The translations under genes and the position numbers were made by a program. From Gamarada debralockiae (Eukaryota > Ascomycota > Leotiomycetes > Helotiales > Hyphodiscaceae), in NCBI GenBank assembly GCA_002803225.1, contig NXFV01000767.1, forward strand, positions 62,001 to 126,000: a stretch of 64,000 nt of DNA, given 5' to 3'. The notes under the pieces were generated by a model, which saw only the letters and a program-made list of their open reading frames with translations, had not been told where the DNA came from and did no database searches. Positions 10,878-24,000 of this stretch are shown here, piece after piece (position 1 is the stretch's first letter; each line of letters starts with the position of its first letter).

Positions 10878-12904
10878 ATGGCTGCGGTTTCTAATGCGCC
10901 GGGTCTCCCGACGCCACGGAATCTATCTTACAATGATGAGGATTCACACTTGAGTACATTGCCTGATCCCCGAAGTCGAGCAATCTCTCCCGCGAATGAT
11001 ACCAGCCCATCGACTCCTTCACATCATCCAGACTTAAGCAACGAAGTGGCTATGCTGAGTAATAAGCTTATTAACGCGATTAATCACCAAACGAACCTGG
11101 ACGACACGCTTTCTGTGACGCGGCATGAACTCGAATCCTCCAAGGAACGTATCAGACAGCTTGAACGAGAGAATCAAGACCACAAGGATTTGATTGCGCG
11201 AGGCATTCTGATCCGGAAATCTATCTCTGAATTAGAAAAGAGCAAGCTAGCAGCGAGCTTGGCGGAGGAGAAGAGGCAACGAGCAGAGGTCGAGAAGGAG
11301 AAGAAGAAGATCGAGCAGGAGCTTGAGACGCTCACCACAGCTTTGTTCGAAGAGGCAAATAAGGTGTGTACTCTGTTTTATCACCATAACTCAATCGCTA
11401 ACGGGTGTAGATGGTAATCACGGCTCGAGAAGTCGCTCAAAAAGAGCACGATGCGGTCCAACGAAGAAACGATCAATTGAAAGCACAACTTGCGGATACA
11501 GAAAGTCTGTTAAAGAATCATCAGGAGCAATTAGCAGAGTTGAAGCAGGTGATGGAGCAAATGACTGAGGAACGCGACGATCAGACAAATCAGACAGCTC
11601 CATCCACACCGGGTCTCAGCAAAATTGACAGCAAGGACGAGGCACAGGACCTCGATGCAGTTACCTCCATTCCTGAACCAGTATCTCCATCTTATCCAAC
11701 AAGTTTCACTCACCTTCTACACACAGTCCTTCGAACAGATCTCTCGTCATACGATGATTTCACGTCATTAGTGCGAATGTCTAAGAACGTTGTTCGGAGC
11801 AGAGTGTCTAGCGGATCGTATGGAACAATTGGATTGGGCTTAGGCCTTGGCGGTCACACCAGCTCAGTGTCTTCTGCACAAGCTCCAACAAACGGATCTA
11901 CGTCTTCCATATCAACGGCCGGCACATTCAGTTCTTCACCCGTGACTCCTACTACTCCCGCATCCACCGTTAGCACAGGATCGACCAATGGGCCAAACTC
12001 GTTGACTCCGTTGAAAGAGACAAAATTCTACAAGCGAGCCTTGGCCGAGGATATTGAGCCAACACTACGTCTAGACGCTGCACCAGGGCTCTCCTGGCTG
12101 GCTCGAAGGACTGTGCTCAATGCAGTATGCGAAGGCACACTGATTGTAGAGCCGATGCCTGCCTCCACAAAGTCATATGTATTTGCATGCTCTCTCTGCG
12201 GCGAAACTCGCAAAGATCCTTCCCACGCACGGAGCCATCGATTCAGAACAAGCGAAAACGACAACGCACAAAGATATCCCTTGTGCAAATACTGTCTTGG
12301 CCGCGTCCGCTCAACATGTGATTTCTTGGGGTTCTTACGAGTCCTCAAGGATGGCCATTGGAGAGCAGATGATGAAGAGTCGGAGAAGGCCGCCTGGGAA
12401 GAAAGTGTGAGGTTAAGGGAACAAATGTTCTGGTGCCGAGTGGGCGGTGGAGTTGTTCCTGTACATCACAGTCATTCCGATGCCTCGCGAAGCCCCGGTA
12501 TCAGTGAAGATGAGCGGCGAGAACAGGAGGCAAAGTTGAGCGAGGAACTTCAGCGAACCGGGGAAATCCAGCCAAGAGACGTTACATCGGTCGTTGAGCC
12601 ACCTTCGTCGGATGCTCCAAAGGGGACCAGCAAAACCTCAGCCCGAGACGATACGGCGGAAGGTTTGTGGCAGGCCGCGCAAGAAGACGCTGTAGCCCCT
12701 AGCCCGGTCGAGAAGAGCTCGACAGAGAGCGATACTCCCCTCGAAAGCACCGATGGCGTCTTGGAGCAAGATTCCTCAAAGAAGCATAGCGCTACCAGAG
12801 ACTCAACGCAGTCAACGTCTTCGTTACAAGTAGCATCTCCAGGGGAGGAAGGAACAGATGGAGTAAAGAGGCTTTCCATTACCATTCCGAGGTCGTTTGA
12901 CTAA
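10878..12904 (+). CDS. SEC2: Rab guanine nucleotide exchange factor, SEC2 family
   Basis: Two exons, 10878..11363 and 11411..12904, giving 659 residues from the first long-frame ATG. Residues about 55-215 form a continuous coiled coil that includes the Sec2 signature LETLTTALFEEANK-MV, split by the phase-0 intron. In yeast this coiled coil binds and activates the Rab Sec4 on secretory vesicles. A low-complexity Ser/Thr/Gly stretch follows. A conserved Cys-containing block (CSLCGET near residue 415, then PLCKYCLGRVRSTCDF) lies before a disordered acidic tail. An N-terminal extension of 56 residues from an ATG at 10650 is possible through the 60-base intron at 10658-10717 and would give 715 residues. 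The family call is firm; the start is not. Confidence 0.88.
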
Positions 12905-13552
12905 GCATGGGTGATGGATCTCCCTTTACTTTGTTTTGCGTGGAATGGCAAGGGCTAACGGAAAATGGGCGTTCTTGGGTTGGTTAATACAGGGAGCGGA
13001 TGGTCACTAACTCTAATGGTATACCTGGCGTTTAATGGCTTGGAGAATAATACCTTACTGAACATAATTATGAGGCACGGGACCAGGTCATGGAGGCTCA
13101 CTCAGCGGCAGAACGAGATTATAGACTACATAGAGGTAAATCAATCCTCTCGAGGAGAAGACATAATGAATGAGATTGGCCTCTGCCAAACACTACTGCA
13201 CGTTGAAGTTTGAAAGGTCTCGACTCTTTAAGTGATAACTCCCTGTGATGGGCATCAGATCACGCTTGAGCAACAGTCAACCTTCCCCTCTATGAAACCT
13301 ACCCAGTCCTTTTCACATTATATCTCTCATTCAATCGATTAGTAGTTTTCCGATGAAACATCGATACATTAGCACCCCCTATGCCTTCGTTTGTGAAAGT
13401 TGTAAAACCTGCGTCGACAAATTCCCGTTTTAGGAAATCTGCGAGGCTGCAAAATTCCGCGCTAAAAGTCACTTCAAAATATTGCCTTCCTACAGCCCTG
13501 TTCAACATCTTCCTTCAAGAACTTCGTGCACATTTTTGATAAACCGCACAAG
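12905..13552. other. Intergenic stretch between SEC2-like and SF3A1 genes
   Basis: About 650 bases holding the 3' end of the SEC2-like transcript and the promoter of SF3A1. An 82-codon open frame at 12965-13213 shows no recognisable protein features. Nothing else seen. Confidence 0.5.
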
Positions 13553-15252
13553 ATGGCTCCATTAGCTACAAATGGTGATGCCATGGCGGTATTGGAGGAG
13601 ATCCAGGCGCCTCCTGGTGTCGTGCTTCCTCCGAAAGAAATCAAAGGTGCGTCTCCTCCGCAACGCTCATCAAGAACAAGCTAACAACCTCTGCAGCGAT
13701 ACTCGAGAAGACAGCAGGCTACGTAGCGCGGAATGGCATTGTATTCGAAGGTCAGTCTCTTATCATTTACGCAAACTGGAAGACACAGCTGACAATCATA
13801 GATCGCATCCGAGAGAAGGAAAAGCACAACCCGAAATTCTCTTTCCTGAGCACGAACGATTCATACAACGCATACTATTTATGGCGATTGAGCGAGATCA
13901 AGGAAGGACGAGGAACTGCCGTTGCAGCTGGCAGAGCGGGGGAGACGTCAGCGGAGGAGCAGAAGCCCAAAGGACCTCCCGAGCCACCTGAGTTCCATTT
14001 CTCTGCGCGGATGCCGAATATCAGTGCGCAAGATCTCGAAGTTGTGCGGTTAACAGCTCTTTTTGTGGCAAAGAATGGCAGGCAATTCATGACGACGCTA
14101 TCGCGAAAGGAGGCGGGAAATTATCAGTTCGACTTTCTGAGACCGAATCACTCGTTACACAATTTCTTCCAGAGATTGATCGATCAGTATACCACGCTTC
14201 TACGAGCTGGTGGTATGGATGGAGAGGGCGGAAAGCTGCAGCAAGAGAGGATCAAGGAGTTACAGGCGAATGTAGATGATAAGTTTCACGTTTTGGGAAG
14301 AGCGAAGCAGAGGGCTGAGTGGTTTAAGTTCCAGGATCAGGAGAAGCAGAAGAAAGAGGAGGAGGCTGAGAAGGAGAAGATGACATATGCGCAGATCGAT
14401 TGGCATGATTTCGTCGTTGTCGAGACTGTCATATTCACAGAGGCGGACGACCAGACTAACCTACCTCCCCCAACCTCGCTATCCGACCTACAATTCGCAT
14501 CTTTGGATCAGAAGGCCATGATGTCTATCAACTCACACAATATGCGTATCGAAGAAGCTATGCCCGAAGATACCGATTACTACAACTCCTATCCCCAACA
14601 ACCACAACAGGTGGCACCACCCCCAGTACCTCAACCCGCCTACCAACCCTCATACCAAGATACCCGCATGCAGAATACCGAAGAAGAAGAAGCCATCCGG
14701 GAGAGGACTGAAGCCAGAGAACGTGCTCAACAAGCACAAGCACAAGCCAAGGGCGGCTCGGCACCGATGAGAATCAAGGAGAATTATGTTCCTCGCGCAC
14801 AGCAGAGGCAGAACAAGGCCAACATGGCATTATGTCCAAATTGCAAGCAGCAAATACCTATTAACGAGCTTGACGAGCATATGAGAAGTAAATTCCCCTA
14901 CTCCTCCTTTGCAAACTACAGACACTAACCAAATCCATCAGTCGAACTCCTCGATCCAAGATGGAAAGAGCAAAAGGCCAAAGCTGACAGCCGTTTCGCA
15001 ACAACCAACCTTTCAACCCAAGACGTAGCCAACAACCTCAAACGATTAGCAAGTCAGCGAAGTGACTTATTCGACGGAGTAACCGGCCAACCTATCTCAG
15101 AAGAGGAAGCTGCTCGAAGGAAGAAAGCAGCAAATGGCTACGATGGAGCGCCGCTAGAGAAAGGCGACAAAGCGCGCTTTGAAATGATGCAGAATGTCAA
15201 TTTGGAGGACCAAATCCGAGCTATCCATGAGAAGTTTGGGGACAAGAAGTAG
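13553..15252 (+). CDS. SF3A1: Splicing factor 3A subunit 1 (PRP21/SF3A1)
   Basis: Four exons, 13553..13646, 13697..13750, 13802..14887 and 14942..15252, giving 514 residues. Two SURP (SWAP) modules are visible: one around residues 30-75 (ILEKTAGYVARNGIVFE, then NPKFSFLSTNDSYNAYYLWRL) and one around 120-180 (VRLTALFVAKNGRQF, then FDFLRPNHSLHNFF). A charged helical segment is followed by a Gln/Pro-rich spacer. A CPNCKQQIP-type zinc motif sits near residue 395, and the C-terminal DPRWKEQKAK and LASQRSDLFDG blocks follow. SF3A1 is part of the U2 snRNP SF3a complex that helps U2 engage the branch site. The human protein's C-terminal ubiquitin-like domain is absent, as is usual in ascomycetes. Confidence 0.93.
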
Positions 15253-15891
15253 GCAATTACTCAGCATAGGAAGGGAGGGTTTGCATGGCGTTCTAGGAAT
15301 GGACTATGGAGCTGTACCTGTACATCACTCAGGGGTTACTTTAGGGGATCGCGGCAATGATCTCATTAGTGCAAGAACTTTCAAATAATGATGCTTATCT
15401 CGCGCTTTGGCAATGAAGCCGGACGGTGTGTTGTAGTGACATTTCGTGGTTCTCCTATGGCTTATTCTTCCCTTGTCTTAGCCACCCAATCGAGAGCGTG
15501 CGCTGCAGAACATCGGCTCGCTCGCCTCGCTTGCAGTAAAAACAGGGGTAGGTGCCGGCTTTCAACCTCTTTTCGGAAGCTTAATCGGATGAGATGACGA
15601 TCGCTATCGATAATAAATTGGATATGGAGCACCTGAGAGGGGTATATGCCAGGTGATAAGGCTGTTCTGGGGGTATTTGCGACTTTGCCTCGGGCACGTT
15701 GCTGGAAGATGATGGCCGGCCGAGGCGGACATTGGTAAACTTGAGTAGAAGATGTATTTTATAAGCATGATTGATTCCTTGTTTGTACTTCAGTTTGGCA
15801 GTCCTCACTCCTCAATCTCGTCCTAGTTTGGATCGTTCGCTGGATCTCAGTGCTTGAAATCTCGGTCACGTTCACATTTCGTTCATTCAGG

Positions 15892-18319
15892 ATGAAGCTC
15901 TCTAATCTCGTTGGCCTCGTGGCTGCTGCTTTGCCGGTTTTCACATCTGCTCTGACTCTATCCGATGTCACGAGCAAGGCGGCGACGACATTTGCTAAGA
16001 GGGATACTGTGTCAGATATTTTAACGGATATCGAGGATGCTGCTACCTGTACGGCTTGTGAGGTACGAAAGCCCGCTGATGATATACCCAAATACTACGA
16101 GGGGATACTGACTCCAGATGTGGATAGGCACTCTTGGTTGTGTTGAAAGTTCTAGCTCATACTGGCAACGACAATTTCGTTAATGTGATTACGGACATCT
16201 GTATCTTGGCTGTGAGTTTTCAAAAAGAAGTTATATACTACATTTATTGGAATACAAGACCCCAACGTCCGACCTAGTGAGCCATCTAGAAGTCTAGAGA
16301 AACGTTGTGAATATGAAAAGATTGTCCTTGTTTCTAAATCTTTCCGATTAGTTGAACGATACAAGAAGGACTTGTCCTAGAGGCATTTTACAAGCCATCA
16401 ATCGTTCACAGAGTCTGAGCAACTTGGGATCTTGTGTTGCAATTGATACGGTAGTTACGAAATGGAGCTGACGCATACAGGGCGTTGAAGACGATGATGT
16501 CTGCACCGGAGCCATTGCGCTCGAAGGTCCTATCCTCGCCCACGACCTCCGCGTAATGACCATCGGAACCAGGACCTCAACCCTCTTCTGCCTAACAGTC
16601 TTCGGTCTCTGCCAATGGCCCGATATCGCAGCATACACCGTAGCCATGACGGACAAACCAAATACTTCTCGTCCATCTCCCAGTGGAGAGACGCCAATCC
16701 AGGTTGTTCATATCTCTGATATCCATGTTGATCTCAGTTATGAGACTGGTGCGAGTTACAATTGCACGAAGAATATTTGTTGTAGGCCGTATACGGCTGA
16801 TGATGAGCCGGGTGTGACGGATTATCCGGCCGGGGAGTATGGGAATCATGAGTGTGATTCGCCGCTTACTCTTGAGGAGAGTATGTATGCTGCTGTGAAG
16901 AGCTTGGTTCCTGATAGAGCTTTCACTATCTTCACTGGTGATGTTGTCGAGGGAGCTGTGTGGCTCGTGACAGGTGAGCCTTCTGTATTATTCCCCAAAG
17001 ATCGATACTTACAGACCTATTAGACACCGAAGTCACCAATGACCTAGAAGATGCATACACTCGCATGAAAGGCCTTGGACAAACCTACCCAGTCGTCGGA
17101 AACCACGACTCGTCTCCCGTAAACTCCTTCCCACCAGCAGCAGTCGACACCACAATTACCACTCAATGGGCGTACGACGTCATGGAGTCTGAGTGGACTA
17201 GCTGGATTGGGAGTACCGCTGCAGAAGAGGCTGATTCCAACTATGGCTCCTACTCGGTGTTGACTTCTGAGGGCCTTCGCATAATTAGTGTTAACACAAA
17301 TTTCTGGTACAAGGTATTTGCTTCTCCCGATCGTTGAAAAGAAGAAGGCAATTGACGTGGGTACAGCAAAACTTCTGGCTCTATGAGGAGACAATGGAAA
17401 GTGACCCATCGGGTCAACTTGCTTGGCTCGTTACTGAGCTCGAGGCTGCGGAGACTGCTGGAGAGCGGGTTTGGCTGATGGGCCACATGCCTATGGGATC
17501 TAGCGATGCTTTCCATGACCAATCTGAATACTTCGGTAACTTAAGGAGACCCAAAATTTTCAACTTGAGGCTCATGATTGAATCTTAGATCAAATCATTC
17601 AACGTTTCGACGCCACAATCGCTGCCGTCTTTTACGGGCACACCCATCGAGATGAATTCGAACTAGCCTATTCTACGCCCGCAGCCCCAACTGCCGATAC
17701 CGCTGTGATGGTCTCCTACATTGCACCGGCGTTGACGCCCACGTCTGGAAACCCCACCTTCCGCGTCTACTCCGTGGATCCCGTAACATTCGCAGTCCTT
17801 GACTACACAGTCTACTACGCCAACATTTCCTCTCCGACCTATCAATCCGGCCCAACATGGGAGAAGCTGTACAGCGTAAAGGAGGCATATGGAAGCTTGG
17901 TGGACCCACCAGTCACTGATGCGTCCGCGGAACTTACACCAGCTTTCTGGCATGATTTGACCGTTCTTTTCGAGGACGACGATGCTGTTTATCAAGCGTG
18001 GTACGCAAGAAGGGGAAGAGATTACAGTGATGCTACTTGCACCGGTGATTGCAAGACGGAGTCAATCTGTCAGTTGAGAGCTTCTCAGAGTCAGTACAAT
18101 TGCGGAACCGTCTCTCCAGGCATCAACTTCAAGCGAGATTCGACCACGACAAGCACTGCTCATAGCGAGTGTGAGGGTTCGGCAGCTATTCCTATTCTTG
18201 GGGCTATCACTGGTAATGGTATGGCTACGTTCCAGAGCGCGTTAGTTGCGAAGATGGGTGAGGACTTTTTGAACACGACTGTTCCGAGTAACTATACTGT
18301 GGCTGGATGGAGTGCTTGA
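15892..18319 (+). CDS. Secreted acid sphingomyelinase-like phosphodiesterase
   Basis: Six exons, 15892..16062, 16128..16211, 16481..16973, 17024..17313, 17367..17535, 17589..18319, giving 645 residues, close to the usual acid sphingomyelinase size. Order: signal peptide (residues 1-20, MKLSNLVGLVAAALPVFTSA); a saposin-B-like domain (about 50-125, CTACEALLVVLKVLAH and DDDVCTGAIALEG); then the calcineurin-like metallophosphatase domain with DIHVD (about 162), GDVVEG, VVGNHDS (about 274), WLMGHMP and YGHTHRDEF (about 418). These are the metal-binding motifs. A Cys-rich C-terminal region ends the protein. Such enzymes hydrolyse sphingomyelin or related phospholipids outside the cell or in acidic compartments. 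The start at 15892 gives a clean signal peptide; 14 in-frame codons precede it. Intron 2 (16212-16480) is unusually long for this window. Confidence 0.92.
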
Positions 18320-19326
18320 TGAGTGGGAGTAATGTGAGATGTGAACATGTGAAGAAATACTAATATATTAACGTTGAACTACTCTAAGTAGAGAATATAA
18401 CACACTCGTGATTCTTGCGGTTCACCGAGGGCCTTCACTCGATTTATCCTCGGCCGCTGAGATAGATTGAACTATTGGTATCCAAATTAATGTGGTAGTT
18501 TGGGATCTCGACTGTTTCGGCCAATGATTAATGAAGGAAGCAGCCGCCTGTAGAATATGGCACCTAAAGCCCGCTGCACACTAATCCCAAAATGCCTCAC
18601 TCTGGCCCGTGTAGCTGCTCGGATGACCACTGCCCCCCTACCTTCAGCCACTCAAATTTCTAGCTACAAATTTCGAAAATTATCAAAATAATTCCACAAA
18701 CTTTTTATTGTAGTGTTTGATCAAAAATTTGTTTCTGTCAAATGATATTTCCAATAAATGCTCTTCTTGAAAAATATTGAACAAATGGCATTTGCTATAT
18801 AAATTTCAGGTACGTGCCGGAGGAGCAGTGACCTCTTCTGTCACCCATAATTTTACTGCAAGTTTCGGCACTCTATCGCTGACCGTCAAGCCTCCTCGAA
18901 GCAGTTTGTTTTCCCGAGTATTTTGTATCACGGATGCTGCGAATCACAGCCGCAGCGCAAATGCATAAGATACACATTGTGATCCTTCGCACTAACACTG
19001 CATAAAACCGGCCACCATTCGTCGACAAAATTGATCACTTGCATACTCGGTCTCGCAATTCAGTAAGGCTCGTGTGCTAGTCGACCATTGTGCGCTGCAT
19101 TTCCCTCCAGACCGAGTGGTACTTAACCAATTACAACCACCAACCCCGCTTGTGTGAGGCTCTGCTGCTGAGCTGGCAGAAATCACCTCACTACAACAGG
19201 CATATCGTCTGCGCTCCTGTTAGAAGTTGGGCGAGAAACATGATAAATGCCCCCTTTGCGTGGCAAAGATCTGAACAACGAAGATCCCTTCATGGTCGCG
19301 TCGGCCGTTTATAAGTATGTCCTGAG
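18320..19326. other. Intergenic stretch between sphingomyelinase and Zn-cluster genes
   Basis: About 1 kb, AT-rich around 18660-18800. It holds the 3' end of the sphingomyelinase transcript and the promoter of the regulator gene. No open frame with protein character and no repeat seen. Confidence 0.5.
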
Positions 19327-22245
19327 ATGATAGAGAATACGACCTCACAGGGCAGGGCCGGGTGGCCCATCACCCCGCACCAGGTGAGAAAGAGGAGGGA
19401 TTCTCGAGTCGCTTACCATCACACCGCAAAGTATTTTCATCGCAACGTCCCCGTTTCACCGACTTCTGTATCGCCTCCCAGGAACTCTACATCACGTCCG
19501 AAAGTTCAGATCCATCAGCAATCGCTACCAGGACGGTCGAACGATATAGATAGCCTGAATTTGTGGAATTTCCAAGGCTCGCCGGCTGAAAATTCAACCT
19601 ATGACCAAACAGCTCCCCAGGATGGCCAAGCAGACATCTGGCAATACTCAATGATTTTCAACAATTATCCCAGTCTTCCTCCGAACTCTCCTCATTCTCC
19701 AACCAACAATACTCCCTCTCCCAAGGTCGGACAGTCGCAAATTCCCAGTCATGAGCTTGCGATTTCGTGGGATGAGCCAGTTACCAATGGAGGCAATTTC
19801 AAACCTGACATGGACGCTGGCTCTATGTCGGATAGCAATTATGGGAGCTTTGGAAGCTTCGACAGTATGGATGTATCCGACCCCAGCACAATGGCCTCGT
19901 CGATTTCCGAAGGTTACATCCTGCCCGGATCCGGTTCTAGAGGTGACTCGCCAGGAGGCAAAATCCATCTTCAAGATCTCTCGCTATCAGGTATGTGTGT
20001 TCGACCATTGTCAAACCCATTTGGTCTCCGACGTATGTCATCGTTACCAAACTTCCATAAAATTTGAGAACCAAGGCATGGCCAGACGTCTTGGTTTCTG
20101 TTCTCCGCCAAAGTTCCGCTCTCTTTGATCGCAGTTCTGAATGTTCCCACATAGATGGATACTTCCAAACATTGCAAAATCTCGACCCTTCAACCACAAA
20201 TCCTGGAAGCTCAATTTCGCCGACATCACCTGTATTCCCGGACCCTTTTCCGTTCGAGAATGACTTTTCTGCGATGCAAGATTGGATTAGTGTTGGAAAT
20301 ATGCCAGTATACAACAACGAGACGGTTCAGTGGTCTTCCACTACCATAACGCAGCCTCAGCAAATGCAGGACTTTCAATTCGGACAATCATCGACCTCTT
20401 CGCAGATTCCCTGGAATCCTCAATTCATCGCCTTCGATACAAATGCTGACACCGGCCATGTCGCCTTTGAACCATCTCGTGGCCCCGGATACGATGCATA
20501 CGTAACAGGACAAGGATTCCTAGACACTCGTCAGAGGGATGTGACCCCGCAAGCCGCCGTCAGCCCTTCTGGGGATGATAGCGAATACGAAGGATGGCAG
20601 AACGTCATGGTCCCCTCATATGCCAATAGCTCCATTCCGTCGCAAGGTTCTCCACAATCTGCAGGTTCACCATTTGAGCTGATTGACACACCGCATCAGA
20701 CTCCCTCACCACGACCTCATAACAACGACCATCAACATATTTTTACCATTTATCCTGGTATTACGAAGCAAACACAGAAGCTGCCACGCGGTCGTCAGAG
20801 AGCCTTGACAACTAAGGAGAAGAAGGAGGCGCGCGAGGTTCGTGAAGCCAAGGCGTGCTGGGCTTGCCATCTTTCTAAAATCAAGGTATGACCCTCGTCC
20901 CAGCACCCAGAAAACAAAACCTTAGTCATAGTAGTGCTCTCCGTGTTCGCCTGGCTCGCCATGCAAGAAATGCGCGGAATTAATGGGGAAACGACGATTT
21001 TGTCTACTGCCGTGCTTCAACGATCCACTTGAATCACTCTATACGTTTATGGTACCTGGTATGACACGATGGCATCTTGGAGCGCGTTGCAAGATGGCTG
21101 ACACTTGTAGACTACCTGATGGGCCATTTCACAAAGGCCAATGTCGAACGGTTTGTAAGCGACAACGCAACTGGCTGGGGGTCGCACGAAATGCTCGTAC
21201 GAATGATGTGGGGTTACTGGAAGCCTCTCGAAGCTGTTGTCGTTACTCTTGAGATCCACGGTAATTCGCAGATAGGGTTCCAACACCAGACTGCTGCGAA
21301 TGGAACGAATCGACCTACACTTGTACGGAAGAACAGCCCGCCTTTGGGAATACCTCTTGCTGCGATGGATGACATGCAGGATGAATATCGCCTCTTGGTC
21401 CAGAAAATCGTGCACGACGACCTGATCAACTATGTATCGATCGCCTACGACGACCAGGAGTCAGAGCTTCCAGAGCGTCTTCTGACATCGATCGGCACAT
21501 TTTACTGTGCAAGCAAGGTCGCCGGTGATGAGGTACTTCACCACCATTTCCTCCCAATCGATCTCAATGCTGACTGCTCCAGTGCGAACTTCTCCGACAA
21601 GCCCTCGAAATCCACGTTACCTCCACGATCCTCGAACGAAGCCTCATCCTCGACGACGAATCCATATATCAAGTAGAGAACTACCTCCACACAAAATATC
21701 CTCAACGGTCGGCTGCGCGATGTGTCCAGCGACAGGTCAAACTCGCATTCTTTCAAGTCCAACGAAAGCGGATCGTCAAGGTTCTCGAGGCCTGGGGCAG
21801 TATGATGTGGACCAGCAGTAAGAGCACAACCAACGATAAGAAATGGGCAATAAGCTTCAGTGTGTTCCTCGCTCTGATACTCGTCATCGACAAGACTTTG
21901 GGTCAAGGATATTATTTCTGCGAAGGCAGAATTAAACACCACGGGTATGAGGCGTCGAGTGAACGGAAGACGTTCCAGGAGCTTGTGAGGCACACGCAGA
22001 CAGAACTCTTCGAAAGATGCAAAGAGATCTTCCACTCTTCCTTCAAGACCAGGAAGAATGGCAAGGAGGCTTGCAATCCCATTCGAGATGGAATGGTTGC
22101 GTTCAAGGATCGGGACGTTGACAAGCCGATCGAGCGGTTTGTAGATGAGTTGCGACTTGTTGCTCGAGAGTTCGGTAAGAGTGAATTCGTCGAGATTCGA
22201 TTGTTCGACGCTGACTTCCGTAGGACGAGAGATAAAGTCGCATAG
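19327..22245 (+). CDS. Fungal Zn(II)2Cys6-type transcription factor
   Basis: Five exons, 19327..19990, 20155..20885, 20935..21058, 21111..21532, 21583..22245, giving 867 residues. The first 440 residues are Ser/Pro/Gln/Asn-rich and look disordered. The DNA-binding cluster sits in the middle (about 455-490): CWACHLSKIK, then CSPCSPGSPCKKC and, after a 9-residue gap, C in RRFCLLPC. Spacing between the first two Cys pairs is standard (C-x2-C-x6-C), but an extra Cys (CSPC) is present and the cluster is not N-terminal. The intron after SKIK splits the cluster. The C-terminal 400 residues are mostly helical and charged, with no domain I can name. The first exon start and the 164-base first intron are the least certain parts. 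Targets are unknown. Confidence 0.78.
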
Positions 22246-24000
22246 ATCTTCGATGCCGGATCCCTCTGAAGAGGATGAGCCGTATATCGATGCCGGACGC
22301 TTGGCCTGTATTTTCTTGGACGACTTTTTGGATCATTGATGGTTTTCGCATTTGACTCGGTATTCCAGGCGTCAAGAGGCTTGGATCAGGTGTTTGGATG
22401 CATTGGGTATTGATGCATAGCGATACCAAACATGATGAATGATAAATGATGAATGATGAATGAACGACCAAAGAGGCGGTGTTTTTGTTCCCTGAACATA
22501 CAAGTCTTCGTATCCAGGGCAGCCAACTGTACTTAAACATGACAGCAGAGGGCAGCAGTCCAATCCAGTAGAATAAATCGTCGTTGAACCAGTAATAGTG
22601 CTCCATTCTCTCTGTGTGACTCAAGGAACACTTCAGAATCGCAAAGCAACGAATGGAAAACTCGAATTCCCATGCAACAAGGCCATTCACCGCAGTTCCA
22701 TGCGGAATGACTCAATGTTCGAGGAGTTCAATGACGAATAGCCCACTTGGGCCCTTCATGCATAACCCCTAATGCAGGCACAGGAGTAGATTGCAGGATG
22801 TGCACTTGTACTTGTAGGTGACACGACCTCAGTGGCTGACGGCGGCAAGAAAGTGTGCATAGCCATTATTCTCAGCTGTTTTGCGACCCAACACGTCGAC
22901 GGTGAGAAAGTGCTTCTTAATAATTGAAGTGGAGAGGATTCACGAGCCCGGTGAGTCAAGAAGACGGAATGCGTGATTTTTCTTTTTCAAGCAGGACTGC
23001 GGGGCGTACGCCTCTGAAGAAATGGGGCGCAAGTCAGCAGCAGGGCGTTCACAATAGCTTTGAGAAACAAAGCACCGATCATCTTGATGTCCGGAGTCAT
23101 TCAATTTGGCCCATTAATTCCGTCACTGAAACCGACGATGCCAATAATTTAACGCAAGATTCTAAGGGGTCTCCTGGGTCCGCGGCTGTCATTCGCCTGA
23201 GACGTTACCCAGGAGGAAGGTGCGATGTGCGACCGCTCCTGCGGCCTCGTTCTCAGGATCATCCCGATGGCTGCGTTGCCCCGGAATGGTGTTTACTCCA
23301 TCATCCGTTCATTGTCTCCTTGGGTGCTCCTTGTTTAGGGGATACTGGAATTAAACCCGGCGGGCCCAACTCGTCGCAAACACCCAAATCATTGGTGCCC
23401 GATGTTGTGGCGAGAGGAAGCCTCACTCTTTCTGTGTCCATTTCGGGTAACACGCTAGAACTTCTAGAAGGCAAGCAGCTGACGAAATTCCCTCGATTTT
23501 GGTGGTAATCGGGCTTGAAAAAGCCGCCCAGAATCCAAGGATCTTGTTTTATGACGCAGGAAGACCTCAGGGATGTAGGCTGTGACTGGGTGCGAAGGAG
23601 GCTGGCTTTACGGTTGTATGGCCAGCGCTTTCTCAGGGGTTTTCAGGCGACTGTGAAAGACTTAGGCTACGGTGACAAGAGTGAGGCACCATCCAAGGCG
23701 CATTTAAAGAGTAATAATCCATACCTGACGAACTCACAATTAGACCGCCCATAAGACGCTTAGAATCGCTACCAAGTTCATAGCCCCGTTTGTGTGTTTT
23801 CAACAAGAAGTCAGTAATACAAAAGCTGCTCGTCATCTTTCTCATCGTCCTTTGTACCATCAAACCAACACTCTCAAAGCTGCAACACAAAGTCACCAAT
23901 TATTCTCAATCAATCCAAACAAATACTCGAAAGTTTGAACCTCCATCAGTTGAAAGACAGATTCGAGTTTGTCGCAATAAATCCAACTTCACCAACAAAA
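22246..24000. other. 1.75-kb gene-poor stretch
   Basis: Contains a 7-bp microsatellite (GATGAAT type, 22434-22461) and a 194-codon open frame at 22924-23508 with no recognisable domain. The right end (about 23880-24000) is rich in CAA/CCAA and looks like a fungal 5' leader for the small gene at 24001. No other feature supported. Confidence 0.45.
22434..22461. repeat. Microsatellite, four 7-bp GATGAAT units
   Basis: Units read GATGAAT, GATAAAT, GATGAAT, GATGAAT, so one base differs in unit 2. It lies in the non-coding stretch downstream of the Zn-cluster gene. Confidence 0.8.

Noticed and set aside
13572..13991. 139-codon frame across the start of SF3A1
   Set aside because: Runs through two real introns in another frame; the spliced SF3A1 model explains the region fully.
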